Positions 26,602-36,738 of a DNA stretch of 64,000 nt are shown piece by piece (position 1 is the stretch's first letter; each line of letters opens with the position of its first letter). The stretch covers positions 1-64,000 of IMG/VR virus record IMGVR_UViG_3300030109_002859; one strand, written 5' to 3'. This DNA comes from a virus. A model generated the notes under the pieces. That model was not told the DNA's origin and made no database searches. It saw only the letters and a program-made list of their open reading frames with translations. Position numbers and translations under genes: made by a program.

Positions 26602-26605
26602 ATAT

Positions 26606-26992
26606 ATGAGATATATTATATACATATTATTACTTGGGGGACTATTCGCTCAAGAAGTTGATACAACTAAAACCTATACCTTTACAGAGGAAGAAGTTTT
26701 AGGATTCACCAACACTATTATGGAATTAGAACTAAAAGATAGTTTGAATGTTTCCTTAGTGGGAGATTTGGAATCACAATTACAACTCTTTGAAGAAAAC
26801 TCTGCAATAGATTCTATGTTGATTGCAAATAAAACTCTACAACTTAATCTACTAAAAGACACTAATAAACTACTTGAACAAAAAGTAAAACTTGTCCAAC
26901 CTAAATGGTATGAAAACAAGTGGTTATACTTTACATATGGAGTAGTGTTGACTGCTACATCAGTTAAATTAGCAGGTCAAATAGTAGACTAA
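26606..26992 (+). CDS. Secreted/membrane protein, possible lysis accessory
   Basis: 128 residues. The N-terminus MRYIIYILLLGGLFAQ is a signal peptide or anchor with a cleavage-like LFAQ ending; the middle (~25-100) is an acidic coiled coil; WLYFTYGVVLTATSVKLA near the C-terminus is a second hydrophobic segment. No clear Shine-Dalgarno sequence precedes ATG 26606. The two-ended membrane topology with a periplasmic coiled coil would suit a spanin-like role, but this is inference. Confidence 0.45.
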   Translation: MRYIIYILLLGGLFAQEVDTTKTYTFTEEEVLGFTNTIMELELKDSLNVSLVGDLESQLQLFEENSAIDSMLIANKTLQLNLLKDTNKLLEQKVKLVQPKWYENKWLYFTYGVVLTATSVKLAGQIVD

Positions 26993-28569
26993 TGGCAGAA
27001 CAAATAAAAGAAGTAATCAAAAAAGAATATGTAAAATGTGCACAAGACCCGGCATATTTTATGAAAAAGTATTGTATGATACAACACCCGATTCGAGGTA
27101 AGATTCCTTTTGAATTGTATGAGTTTCAAGATAAAGTTGTTAATGAATTTCAAGAACATCGTATGAATGTTATTTTGAAAGCTCGTCAGTTAGGTATTTC
27201 AACATTAACAGCTGGATATAGTTTGTGGATGATGACATTCCAACAAGATAAAAACATCTTGGTAATTGCAACCAAACAAGAAGTAGCAAAGAACTTGGTA
27301 ACGAAAGTTCGTGTTATGCACGCAAATCTACCGAGTTGGTTGAAACAAAGATGTGTTGAGGATAACAAATTAAATCTGAGATATCGTAATGGTTCACAGA
27401 TTAAAGCAGTATCATCAGGTCCAGAAGCAGCTCGTTCAGAAGCTCTATCATTATTGATATTGGATGAGGCGGCATTCATTGATAAAATTGATGACATTTG
27501 GACAGCAGCACAATCTACCTTAACGACTGGTGGACAATGTATAGCATTGTCAACACCAAACGGAGTTGGTAATTGGTTTCACAAAACTTGGGTAGACGCT
27601 GAAGAGGGAAGAGGACTATTTAATCCAATTAAATTACATTGGACGGTTCATCCAGACAGAGGTGATGAGTGGAGAAAAGAACAAGATACATTACTTGGAA
27701 TTGGAAGTGCAGCACAAGAGTGTGATTGTGACTTCTTAACATCTGGAACAGGTGTAATTGACGCAACACTATTGGAAAACTTACGAAAAAACCATTGTAA
27801 AGACCCAATGGAAAGAAGAGGAATTGATAGTAATTGTTGGGTATGGGAACCACCAAATTACACAAAGAGTTATATCGTATGTGCAGATGTTAGTAGAGGG
27901 GATGGGACAGATTATTCTGCCTTTCACGTCATTGAGTTAGAAACTTTAACACAAGTAGCAGAATACAAAGGTAGAATAAATACAAAAGATTTTGGAAATA
28001 TGTTGGTAAGTGTAGCAACAGAATATAATGATGCGATACTTATTATAGAGAATAATAATATTGGTTGGGCAACAATCCAACAAGTAATAGATAGGGATTA
28101 TCCTAATCTATTTTATACAAGTAAAGACTTACAATATGTTGATGTTCAACACCAAATGAACAATAAAATCAACAGACAAGAAAGGAATATGGTTGCTGGT
28201 TTTTCAACGACTTCCAAGACCAGACCACTAATTATTAGTAAGTTAGAAGAATTTTTTAGAGAGGAGAGTGTAGTGGTTCATAGTAATCGTTTGATTGATG
28301 AATTACAGACTTTCGTTTATATAAATAACAGAGCAGAAGCAATGCGAGGATACAATGATGACCTTGTAATGTCTTTTGCTATTGGACTTTGGGTTCGTGA
28401 TACTGCATTACGATTAAAAACCGAAGGTATTGAATTAACAAAAAAGACATTGACCAGAATGATGGACAATGAGGGTTTATACACCAACGAAGATATAAAT
28501 AAAAATGATAGTTGGGAGTGGGAACCAGGAAAAACAAAAGATAAAGAGTCATTAGAGTGGCTCTTATAA
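26992..28569 (+). CDS. terL: Terminase large subunit (gp17-like)
   Basis: 525 residues. The ATPase half has LKARQLGIST (residues ~62-71, Walker A variant), SLLILDEAAFID (~152-163, Walker B plus catalytic Glu) and an STPNGVGNW coupling motif (~189-197). The RNase H-like nuclease half has CADVSRGDGTDYSA (~298-311), IIENNN and NDDLVMSFA (~463-471), the three acidic clusters. It packages DNA into the prohead through the portal, encoded 13 bases downstream. It is shorter than T4 gp17 (610 residues). Confidence 0.95.
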   Translation: MAEQIKEVIKKEYVKCAQDPAYFMKKYCMIQHPIRGKIPFELYEFQDKVVNEFQEHRMNVILKARQLGISTLTAGYSLWMMTFQQDKNILVIATKQEVAKNLVTKVRVMHANLPSWLKQRCVEDNKLNLRYRNGSQIKAVSSGPEAARSEALSLLILDEAAFIDKIDDIWTAAQSTLTTGGQCIALSTPNGVGNWFHKTWVDAEEGRGLFNPIKLHWTVHPDRGDEWRKEQDTLLGIGSAAQECDCDFLTSGTGVIDATLLENLRKNHCKDPMERRGIDSNCWVWEPPNYTKSYIVCADVSRGDGTDYSAFHVIELETLTQVAEYKGRINTKDFGNMLVSVATEYNDAILIIENNNIGWATIQQVIDRDYPNLFYTSKDLQYVDVQHQMNNKINRQERNMVAGFSTTSKTRPLIISKLEEFFREESVVVHSNRLIDELQTFVYINNRAEAMRGYNDDLVMSFAIGLWVRDTALRLKTEGIELTKKTLTRMMDNEGLYTNEDINKNDSWEWEPGKTKDKESLEWLL

Positions 28570-28582
28570 AGTGAGGTAAAAA

Positions 28583-30454
28583 ATGGCAGATACAACATTA
28601 TTTGGAAGACTGAGACGATTATTCAGTACAAATGTAATCGTGAGAAATGTCGGTGGTAAAAAATTAAAGATAGCCGATACAGACCAAATACAACATCAAG
28701 TCAAGAGTCATCTTGTAGATAGATATTCCAAACTACATACTAATTTAGATTTAGTTGGAACAGGATACTCAACTGTACATCAGGTTATGGCAGCAAGATT
28801 GGGATTATTTAAAGATTATGAATCAATGGATTCAGACCCAATCATTTCAAGTGCATTAGATATCTATTCAGACGAATCAACTATGAAAGGTGAGTATGGT
28901 GAAGTAATTGATATCAAAACTGACAATGAAAATATAAAAGAAATATTACATAATTTATTCTATGACATTATGAACATTGAGTTCAATCTATGGCCTTGGG
29001 TTCGTAATATGGTTAAGTATGGTGATTTTTATCTATACTTAGATGTAAGTGAAAAGTATGGTATTACGAATGTAGTTCCATTATCACCTTACGAAGTTGT
29101 AAGAGCAGAAGGAGAAGACCCTGAAAATCCTTACTATACTAAATTCTACTTAGAAAGTATTGAAGGTGCACATCCTTATTTTGGCCAAAGGTTAACAAGT
29201 TCTCAACAAAAGATAGAATTTGAAAACTTTCAAGTTGCTCACTTCAGATTAGCAAGTGATAGTAACTTCTTACCTTATGGTAAATCTATGATTGAATCTA
29301 CAAGAAAGATTTGGAAACAATTAACACTTATGGAAGACGCTATGTTAATTCATAGAATTATGAGAGCACCTTCTAAACGAGTATTCAAGATTGATATCGG
29401 AAACATTCCACCTGCAGAGGTTGATAACTATATGCAAAGAATTATCAACAAGATGAAGAAAACACCATTTATGGATGAGGCAACAGGTGAGTATAACTTA
29501 AGATATAATATGCAGAACCTAACAGAAGACTTCTTTATGCCAGTTCGTGGTGGGGATAATGGGACTGAAATATCAGAGTTGGGTGGTATTGATTATGATT
29601 CAACAGAAGACATTGAATATTTGAAAAACAAATTATTAGCATCACTAAGAGTTCCAAAAGCATTCTTAGGGTTTGATGAAAATGTCGGTGGTAAAGCAAC
29701 ATTAGCAGCAGAAGATGTTAGATTTGCAAGAACCATTGAAAGAATACAAAGAATTATAATATCAGAGTTAACAAAGATTGCAGTTGTTCACTTATATTCA
29801 CAAGGATATACAGATGAAGACTTAGTAAACTTTGAGTTAAACTTAGCAAGTCCTTCAACAATGTATGAACAAGAAAAAATTGAATTGTTCGGACAAAAAG
29901 TAAACTTAGCTCGTGATATGATACAAGATAAAATTTTACCTTACGAATGGATATATGATAATATATTTAATTTCTCAGATAAACAAAAAGTAGAAATTGA
30001 AAATCAAATCATTGATGACCAAAAACAGAAATTCAGACATTCACAGATTGAAATGGAAGGTAATGACCCACAAGCTTCTGGAGAAGCAATCGGAACACCA
30101 AGTGATATGGCAGCCGTTGGTATCGGTGCAGATGATACTGCAACACCACCCGACACCGTAGCAGGCTCTATCTTTGACCCATTTGACGATGGAGAAAAGG
30201 AAGATGAAAGACCAGAAGATGAACAAGGTGGAAGACCAAAAGAGATGAACAAACCATTCAAAGATAGTGGAGCAAGAGGTCGTGACCCATTAGGGAAGCA
30301 AACCAAGAACAGAAGACCACTTGCATTAGCACACTTTGATGCTTTGAAAAAAACAATGGGTAAAAAGTCAAAAACTATACTTAAAGAAACTAATCAAGTA
30401 GATGAAATGAACAAGGAATATGATGAATATAAGGAAGAAAAAGGTAAGGATTAA
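28583..30454 (+). CDS. gp20: Portal protein (gp20-like)
   Basis: 623 residues, longer than T4 gp20 (524). T4-like portal landmarks are SDPIISSALDIYSDEST (~90-106), the wing and stem region with EDAMLIHRIMRAPSKRVFKID (~250-271) and the crown-side LLASLRVPKAFLGFDENVGGKA (~350). The C-terminal ~110 residues are Gly/Pro/Asp-rich and disordered, then lysine-rich, an extension beyond the conserved fold. It forms the dodecameric channel for DNA at the head vertex. AGTGAGG lies just upstream. Confidence 0.92.
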   Translation: MADTTLFGRLRRLFSTNVIVRNVGGKKLKIADTDQIQHQVKSHLVDRYSKLHTNLDLVGTGYSTVHQVMAARLGLFKDYESMDSDPIISSALDIYSDESTMKGEYGEVIDIKTDNENIKEILHNLFYDIMNIEFNLWPWVRNMVKYGDFYLYLDVSEKYGITNVVPLSPYEVVRAEGEDPENPYYTKFYLESIEGAHPYFGQRLTSSQQKIEFENFQVAHFRLASDSNFLPYGKSMIESTRKIWKQLTLMEDAMLIHRIMRAPSKRVFKIDIGNIPPAEVDNYMQRIINKMKKTPFMDEATGEYNLRYNMQNLTEDFFMPVRGGDNGTEISELGGIDYDSTEDIEYLKNKLLASLRVPKAFLGFDENVGGKATLAAEDVRFARTIERIQRIIISELTKIAVVHLYSQGYTDEDLVNFELNLASPSTMYEQEKIELFGQKVNLARDMIQDKILPYEWIYDNIFNFSDKQKVEIENQIIDDQKQKFRHSQIEMEGNDPQASGEAIGTPSDMAAVGIGADDTATPPDTVAGSIFDPFDDGEKEDERPEDEQGGRPKEMNKPFKDSGARGRDPLGKQTKNRRPLALAHFDALKKTMGKKSKTILKETNQVDEMNKEYDEYKEEKGKD

Positions 30455-30475
30455 TACCGATTTCTTGAAAGTTTT

Positions 30476-30483
30476 ATATTTAT
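30476..30483 (+). promoter_or_regulatory. Candidate late promoter motif (ATATTTAT)
   Basis: ATATTTAT in TTTTATATTTATTATTGA, in the 65-base gap after the portal gene and 37 bases before ATG 30520. Confidence 0.4.
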
Positions 30484-30519
30484 TATTGATAAAATACACA
30501 GAAATACTTTGGAGCTCAA

Positions 30520-31398
30520 ATGTCTTTATATGTTAAACATAACAAGATAAAGAATACTTCTATTCTTTATGAACTTTTATCTCGTCAAATTACAGTTGAC
30601 GTGTTAAATGACACAAAAAGCCCTAAATCAGTTAAAATATTTAAAGAATTCTTTAATAAAAATACTGAATTAGGTAAAGAATACGAATTATATTCAATTT
30701 TGTTAGAAAAAAAATACAAAAGCGATTCACACGCTAGTCAATTAGTCGAAGCAGTTGTTAAGAGTCGTAGAAAGTTATCTAATCGTAGATTAAATAATGA
30801 AAAATACAATTTAATTAAAACTATAAAAGAAAATTACGATATAAAAGAGTTTTTTAATACTCGTATCCCTAATTTTAAAATTATGGCTTCAATTTATAAA
30901 GTATTCGGAACGGAAACTGGTAAAGAAGACTTCGGTCCAGTTCAAAAAACTGATTCAGTTATCACTATAACTGAACATATCGTTCACCACACTACTAAAG
31001 TAGATAGAAAATCTCAGATAATAGAAGAGTTTGGGGAACAAGAAAAAGATTTAAGGTTATTAAGTTATCAATTGTTAGTTGATAAATTTAATTCAAAATA
31101 TAAATCTCTTAATGAAAATCAAAAGAACTTATTGAAAGAATATATCAATAATGTGTCTAATACAAATTCATTAAAAGGTTTCATAGACAATGAAGTAGTT
31201 AAAATCAAAAAAGCTCTAAAGGCATTACTACCTAAAGTCAATGATGATATTACAAAAATCAAACTAACAGAAGCTATCAGTCATACTGATACAGCAGTAA
31301 AGGGAAGTGTTGTGAAAGATAAACACGTGGTTGCTTTGATGAGATATTATGAATTGATAAAGGAGTTAAAGAATGTCCAAGTCCGACAAGATAGCTAA
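30520..31398 (+). CDS. Conserved head-region protein between portal and prohead protease
   Basis: 292 residues, helical and basic. No domain recognised. In T4 the small core proteins gp67 and gp68 occupy this position between genes 20 and 21, and aquatic T4-like phages have a larger conserved gene here, so a prohead core role is inferred from position only. It overlaps the next gene by 26 bases. Confidence 0.55.
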   Translation: MSLYVKHNKIKNTSILYELLSRQITVDVLNDTKSPKSVKIFKEFFNKNTELGKEYELYSILLEKKYKSDSHASQLVEAVVKSRRKLSNRRLNNEKYNLIKTIKENYDIKEFFNTRIPNFKIMASIYKVFGTETGKEDFGPVQKTDSVITITEHIVHHTTKVDRKSQIIEEFGEQEKDLRLLSYQLLVDKFNSKYKSLNENQKNLLKEYINNVSNTNSLKGFIDNEVVKIKKALKALLPKVNDDITKIKLTEAISHTDTAVKGSVVKDKHVVALMRYYELIKELKNVQVRQDS

Positions 31399-32302
31399 AC
31401 TAAAAGAATACATTAAAAATTTAGTTGTTCAAGAATTAAAAAAAGATGAAGAACTTGATGAAGTATCTACAACTGCAACTGCCGGTATAGACGGAACAGG
31501 AACAGGACATTACGATACACCAAGAGCATTCGCTAGTGGTTCAAGCGCATCAAAAGGTGGACATCCAAAGCCAGATGTTATGGGATATAAAAAAGTAAAC
31601 GAAGGTTATGGTGAAATGATGGACGAACTTGAAAAAATATATAGACCATCAGGCGCACCACCAATTGCAAAAGAAGCATTAAAAGATTTAGCAGACGAAT
31701 ATGATATCGGTAGAGTATTATATGCAGCGAGAACAAACGAGAAATCATTTAGGGAAGTTTTGGATATGAAAATAGACCAACTTCAATCTCAATATGTAAA
31801 TAAAAAACATATCAATACTATCAAACGAGGTAAAAAATTAAGAGAAGCTACTAAACAAGAAGTCAATGCATTAAAAAAATTCATAAGAGATTTTGATAAA
31901 ATGCAAAAACAATATTGGAACATCGCTAAAATGGGTGACAAAGAATTGACAAATACAAAATACAATAAACATTACGAAACTATTTTAGCAGCTCAAAAAT
32001 CAATCGTTCAACTTGCAAGAGAAATACAAAATAAACAAATGATGGGTGAAGGTTTAAACGAAGGTCGTTACCACGATTGGAGAAACGACGAATCAATGAC
32101 ACCAAAACAAAAAGTTGGTCGTTCAATGAGAGAAATTAGAGACGCATTAAACGAATTAGACAAAACCGTAAAGATGAATCTTAAATTAAAAACAGAATTA
32201 AATATGAAGTCAGAAGACTATTGGAAAAACACACATAAAGCATTAACAAAAATTTCAGAAAGATTAGTTAAGATGGCGAATAAAATAGGAAATTTAAAAT
32301 GA
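31373..32302 (+). CDS. Putative prohead core/internal protein with VNE and LNE linkers
   Basis: 309 residues; AAGGAG at 31360-31365 supports ATG 31373. The N-terminal helix MSKSDKIAKLKEYIKNLVVQE is tag-like. Next comes a Gly/Ser/Thr-rich STTATAGIDGTGTGHYDTPRAFA (~31-53), a low-complexity motif seen in aquatic T4-like phages. Two further sequences, KKVNE-GYGE (~76) and EGLNE-GRYHDW (~226), match the prohead-protease consensus and split the protein into three blocks. It sits immediately before the protease gene. Confidence 0.55.
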   Translation: MSKSDKIAKLKEYIKNLVVQELKKDEELDEVSTTATAGIDGTGTGHYDTPRAFASGSSASKGGHPKPDVMGYKKVNEGYGEMMDELEKIYRPSGAPPIAKEALKDLADEYDIGRVLYAARTNEKSFREVLDMKIDQLQSQYVNKKHINTIKRGKKLREATKQEVNALKKFIRDFDKMQKQYWNIAKMGDKELTNTKYNKHYETILAAQKSIVQLAREIQNKQMMGEGLNEGRYHDWRNDESMTPKQKVGRSMREIRDALNELDKTVKMNLKLKTELNMKSEDYWKNTHKALTKISERLVKMANKIGNLK

Positions 32303-32913
32303 AACAAGTTATTGTAGATTATATACCATTCAGTATAACACCACAACAGATTACTGAAGCGATGAAAGAAAACAACGGAAAGTTAGTTGTTAAAGGTGTA
32401 TTACAAAGAGCAGAAGCAAAAAATCAAAACGGAAGAGTGTATCCAAGAGATGTGTTAGTTCGTGAGTCAAAAAAGTATGACCAAAATTTTGTAAAACAAA
32501 ACAGAGCACTCGGAGAACTTGACCATCCAGATTCGTCAGTAGTGAATTTAGCAAATGTATCTCATAACATTACAGAAATGCATTTTGAAGGTGATAATTT
32601 ATTAGGAACAGTTGAAATACTAACGACACCAAGTGGAAACATTTTAAAAGAATTATTCCAAAACGGAATTAAATTAGGTATCAGTTCAAGAGGATTAGGT
32701 AGTGTTGAAATGGTTCAAGAAGCCAACGGAGACCAAGTAACTAAAGTAGGAGATGACTTTGAGTTAATCGCATTTGACTTTGTATCAAATCCATCAACAC
32801 ACGGAGCATTTTTATATCCGATGAACGAGTCAGTAGAAAAACAGCAAGGTAGAACTTGTGGTGATTATTGTAAAGCAGAAGATATAATTAACCATATTAT
32901 AAGGGGTGAATAA
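32299..32913 (+). CDS. gp21: Prohead core protease (gp21-like)
   Basis: 204 residues, close to T4 gp21 (212). The herpesvirus/T4-type serine protease residues are visible: GELDHPD with H76 and LGISSRGLGS with the nucleophile serine at 129-130. The NQNGRVYPRDVL segment (~42-54) is typical. The enzyme digests the scaffold and trims capsid and internal proteins, in T4 after Glu in [L/I]xE. The many such sequences in neighbouring proteins fit that specificity. Confidence 0.92.
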   Translation: MKQVIVDYIPFSITPQQITEAMKENNGKLVVKGVLQRAEAKNQNGRVYPRDVLVRESKKYDQNFVKQNRALGELDHPDSSVVNLANVSHNITEMHFEGDNLLGTVEILTTPSGNILKELFQNGIKLGISSRGLGSVEMVQEANGDQVTKVGDDFELIAFDFVSNPSTHGAFLYPMNESVEKQQGRTCGDYCKAEDIINHIIRGE

Positions 32914-33668
32914 TGAAGGATTTAAAAATATTATCAGAAATGACAACAAGATTTGGAAATCGTAATATCAACGAATTGGATTTTAAAACTTCAGCAGAGT
33001 TTGCGGCATACAAGAAAAAGCACAAAATGAGACCAGGCACGGTTGTTAAAGTAGCCGGTAAAGATAAAGTTGTTGACGCACCAAAGGGTAAAAAGGGTAA
33101 AGCAAGTGGTGTAGAGTTCTCTACTTTCGGTAAAAAAGATATCAAAAGATTTGCGGATAGATATGGTGTAGAAGTTAAAAACATTAGAAGTGGTCAACAA
33201 GGTAACTTAGCAGACTTTGAAGGAGACCCTGAAAAAATTAAAAAGATGTTAACAAGCACACAGTATGGAATGGAGCCAGAAGACGCTAATGATTTACTTG
33301 GAATCAAAGATAAACCAAAAGTAGACAAGAAAACAGATAAAGAAATGTCATCAGCTGCAGACAAAGCAAATATGAAAATGGATAGAGATGAAATTATGGG
33401 TGTGTTAAATGCTAAAAACGAACCTTTTGCAGAAGAAGTTTACGATATTCTTGATGATAAATTTAAAAAGATGGGTTCACTTGGTAAAGAACTTAAACAA
33501 AAAGTAGACACATTAGCATCATATGAATCGGGTATTTATGATATGAGTGAAAAAGAATATGAACAAGGAAGAAAAGAAATAAAGAAAAAACTTGGTGATT
33601 ATTATAAAAAAGAATTAGATGAAGGCATAGAAGAATTATCTAAAATCAAAACAAGATACAATAGATAA
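32913..33668 (+). CDS. Putative capsid-internal protein
   Basis: 251 residues. It begins MKDLKILSEM, with a second candidate cut at NINE-L (~22). A lysine-rich block VVKVAGKDKVVDAPKGKKGKA... follows, then an alpha/beta part (GVEFSTFGKKDIKRFADRYG) and a helical C-terminus. No known domain. ATG overlaps the protease stop (TAATG), so synthesis is coupled to the protease. Confidence 0.5.
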   Translation: MKDLKILSEMTTRFGNRNINELDFKTSAEFAAYKKKHKMRPGTVVKVAGKDKVVDAPKGKKGKASGVEFSTFGKKDIKRFADRYGVEVKNIRSGQQGNLADFEGDPEKIKKMLTSTQYGMEPEDANDLLGIKDKPKVDKKTDKEMSSAADKANMKMDRDEIMGVLNAKNEPFAEEVYDILDDKFKKMGSLGKELKQKVDTLASYESGIYDMSEKEYEQGRKEIKKKLGDYYKKELDEGIEELSKIKTRYNR

Positions 33669-35290
33669 TGCCAGCACTTAGTAAAAAGCAACAAAAATTT
33701 ATGGGGATTGTTAGGTCAATCCAAAAAGGTGAACAACCAGCATCTAAGTTTACTAAAAAGGCACAAGATGTAGCCAAGGATATGGAAAAGAAAAGTGTGA
33801 AGAAATTCGCATCAACTAAGCACAAGGGACTACCTATGAAAAAAGAACAGCAATATGGAACAGGTGATATCGTTAAGGATGTCAATCCTACTTGTCCACA
33901 CTACGGCGCTATGGGTAAAGTCAAAAAAGTAAAACCAAATTCAGTTGTGTTTGTTGTGAAGAACAAAGGTGATAACTTTGAACCAGGTCAAGAATTAGAA
34001 AAATCACACGACCAAATGAAAAAAGTAAACGAGATGTCAGCAAAATCTAAAAAGATTATCAACAAACTAAACAAAAAAGAAAAGGATATGTTTATGGATA
34101 TGGTTGATATGATGGGGTTTGACCAGGTAATGGCAGACTACAAAAGAGATAAGAAAGCATTTAAACAAGCATTAAAGGATATGACTGAAAATGTCAATGA
34201 GTCAGTAATCAAAGAACGTGTTGGCGCACAACAATTCAATAAAAATTTTGAAATGGCTATGAACTTACTCATCAAACAAGCAAATAACTTAAAAGGTTCA
34301 TTAGCCAAACATCCAATCAAACAAAATGTCAATAAATTAAAAGCATTCCTAAAACTATACAAAAAATTTATAGCACCATCAGTTGTGGAAAAAGATAGAA
34401 GTTTAGACCAAGACTTTGACTTTACTGAAATAAAAAAGAAGTTAGCAGACGGAAAATTTAAATCTACACTTGAATATTCTATTATGAGTAAACTTGGTGG
34501 AAGTAGTTATCGTAGCAATTCATTCTACTTCTTAGATGACAAAGAACAGAAATTATTAGACAGGATATATGGTGGGTTAAGAAAGATAGTAAATGTTATG
34601 GACAAAGCACAATTAGAAAACATCAACGAAGACGGACACACAGATGTCGCATCATCAAAAAGAAAAGTAATGATTATGGTTCAAGATTCAAATAAACTAT
34701 TGAATAAACTAAACGGAATGAACAAAGAAGATTCATTACCGAGTTGGTGGACAGATAAAATAACTTTATCACAGAATTATTTAGCAAAAGCAACAGACTA
34801 CATAACTAATCCAGTTGAATCAGTAAATGAAGCAAGTGTATCACAAGTTCGTTCAACTTTATCAAGAGTTAAAAAACAATTGATGAAAAAATGGGCTAAA
34901 AAAGGTGGATACGAAAACTTTGGTCAAAAAGAACTTCGTGCATTAAAAAGTAAGTTTAAAGAAAATCCTTATGGTAGTCCACAAGAAAGACAGATTTCAA
35001 AGATGTTAGATGCATTTGATAATTGGGCTATGAATTATAGTGGTGATATGAAAGAATCAGTAAATGAAGGTAAGGGTGTAGAAAAAGTCTTAAAAATGGC
35101 AAATGACCAATCATTTGGAAAACTCGGTGGTAGAACCGTAGACGCTTTAAGTGCAGGTTTATTTAAAGGAGTGTATGATAAAGCACCACAAAACGCAAAA
35201 GATAAAATTAACAAAATGAACGAAAAACAATTATATGTATTTATGACTAAATTGTGGAGTAAGTTTGGTAATCAAGTTAGGATAGGTTAA
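33668..35290 (+). CDS. Internal polyprotein: DUF3008-like start plus repeated VNE-linked domains
   Basis: 540 residues. Residues 1-57 (MPALSKKQQKFMGIV... to ...KHKGLPMKKE) resemble the small DUF3008 family. Four short linkers then divide the rest: KKVNE-M (~120), ENVNE-S (~178), ENINE-D (~320) and ESVNE-A / ESVNE-G (~389, ~462). The block after residue 321 (HTDVASSKRKV...LPSWWTDKITLSQNYL) is a helical module I know from other aquatic phage head-region proteins. The linkers fit the gp21 consensus, so the product is probably cut into several internal peptides. Confidence 0.55.
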   Translation: MPALSKKQQKFMGIVRSIQKGEQPASKFTKKAQDVAKDMEKKSVKKFASTKHKGLPMKKEQQYGTGDIVKDVNPTCPHYGAMGKVKKVKPNSVVFVVKNKGDNFEPGQELEKSHDQMKKVNEMSAKSKKIINKLNKKEKDMFMDMVDMMGFDQVMADYKRDKKAFKQALKDMTENVNESVIKERVGAQQFNKNFEMAMNLLIKQANNLKGSLAKHPIKQNVNKLKAFLKLYKKFIAPSVVEKDRSLDQDFDFTEIKKKLADGKFKSTLEYSIMSKLGGSSYRSNSFYFLDDKEQKLLDRIYGGLRKIVNVMDKAQLENINEDGHTDVASSKRKVMIMVQDSNKLLNKLNGMNKEDSLPSWWTDKITLSQNYLAKATDYITNPVESVNEASVSQVRSTLSRVKKQLMKKWAKKGGYENFGQKELRALKSKFKENPYGSPQERQISKMLDAFDNWAMNYSGDMKESVNEGKGVEKVLKMANDQSFGKLGGRTVDALSAGLFKGVYDKAPQNAKDKINKMNEKQLYVFMTKLWSKFGNQVRIG

Positions 35291-35680
35291 ATGGATAAAA
35301 AAACTATAAAAGATATGAACGCCAAATGGAAAGACTTTCGTTTAACAGAACGAACAGCAAAACACGGATTTGATTTAGCAGGTTTTAAACCAGGCGGATA
35401 TAAAAAAGTATTAAAGGCATTAGGTATTCCTATGAAATCAAAGATTGGTAAACCTGACAAAGGATTTCAATGGAAAGGTCGTAACATTTTAATCGTGACA
35501 GGTAATGACCCAATCACAGGAAAGTTTCGTAATCCAGAAAATCGTGACCCGGAAAGAAATTACGCATCCTATATTGGAATTGAGGGGGATGAGAAGAAAG
35601 TAGAACAGGCAGTAAAGTTGATAAAACAAAATCTTCAATACTACAAAGAAGAATCAAAAGGTAAAAGGGACTTTATATAA
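35291..35680 (+). CDS. Hypothetical small head-region protein
   Basis: 129 residues beginning one base after the polyprotein stop. Residues 1-21 end in FRLTE-R, a possible protease site. The remainder is a small alpha/beta domain (FQWKGRNILIVTGNDPITG, then a helix EKKVEQAVKLIKQNL). Not recognised. The site and location suggest an internal virion protein. Confidence 0.45.
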   Translation: MDKKTIKDMNAKWKDFRLTERTAKHGFDLAGFKPGGYKKVLKALGIPMKSKIGKPDKGFQWKGRNILIVTGNDPITGKFRNPENRDPERNYASYIGIEGDEKKVEQAVKLIKQNLQYYKEESKGKRDFI

Positions 35681-36738
35681 TGATTAAGATTAAAAGTATC
35701 ATAAGAGAACACTCAATTATAATGACTGAAGCATTTTCATCAGGTAAACTTCGTGTGTTAGCAAATGATTGGAGAGGTTTAGATTCAGACTTTTGGAATT
35801 ATGGAGCAAAACTTGGTGTTCAATGGGATAAAATTACAGATAAAGAAATAGAAACCAATACTAAACCAAAGAAAAAAGGTATTGAGATTGCATATGTGGA
35901 TAAAGATGTTACGGTGCCGGGTAAAGGTCGTGAAACAAGATACTCTCGTAATTATGATTTCGGTATAGATAAATTTACAGCAATTACAGTATTGAAAGAC
36001 GGAAAACCACTTTGGTATACAAAAAGTTGGAAACCATTAACCAATGTAATGACCGCAACAGGTAAAAGAACCACAGGAAATCGTTATGGTGGTAGAAGAA
36101 GTAATGTGCCAGATGTGGACGCAGGTTCAAAAAGTTATTCAAGAGGTAAACAATTCGGTGCAAACATTTATGGGTATCAATCATTAGGAGCAATAATGAA
36201 AATACCAGGTATTAAATTTCACCACATTAATTTAGAAGAAGACCAACCTTATATGGGCGCTGGAATCAAACGACAAATGAGACAAGCAGCTCAATTCGGA
36301 GCAGCAAAGTTCACAACTAATGATGAATTCAAAAGAATTAATGACCAATACTTTGATGAATTGTTAAGACAAAGACTTAACGACCCTAAAAAATTAGACA
36401 AAAAAGTTAAACAAGCAGCTAACTTTTGTCAATCAATTATTGATTCAGCGCTTGGTGGTAAGAAAGCAACAGGTAAAGTTAAAAGTTTTATTGATAAATA
36501 TCAATCTAATAGAACCGCAAAGACTGGTGAATCAGAAGCATATCAGTTAGCAGCAACCGTAGGTTCACAATTAAATCGTTTATATGAATACTATGGATAT
36601 TACTTGGGTTCAATTCAAAAAGAAAAAGAAGACAAAATTAAATACGGAACAACAGACTTTACCAGAAGTGATACTGAGGGATATGCAAAAGATGTTCAAA
36701 GTAAATACAATACAATTATGACGATGAATTTTAGATAA
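35680..36738 (+). CDS. Putative capsid-internal protein
   Basis: 352 residues starting MIKIKSIIREHSIIMTEAF, with two consecutive candidate cut sites (IRE-H and MTE-A). The body has an alpha/beta first half with a KDGKPLWYTKSWKPLT segment and a helical second half. No enzyme motif seen. Overlaps of one base (TAATG) on both sides tie it to the surrounding set. Confidence 0.5.
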   Translation: MIKIKSIIREHSIIMTEAFSSGKLRVLANDWRGLDSDFWNYGAKLGVQWDKITDKEIETNTKPKKKGIEIAYVDKDVTVPGKGRETRYSRNYDFGIDKFTAITVLKDGKPLWYTKSWKPLTNVMTATGKRTTGNRYGGRRSNVPDVDAGSKSYSRGKQFGANIYGYQSLGAIMKIPGIKFHHINLEEDQPYMGAGIKRQMRQAAQFGAAKFTTNDEFKRINDQYFDELLRQRLNDPKKLDKKVKQAANFCQSIIDSALGGKKATGKVKSFIDKYQSNRTAKTGESEAYQLAATVGSQLNRLYEYYGYYLGSIQKEKEDKIKYGTTDFTRSDTEGYAKDVQSKYNTIMTMNFR

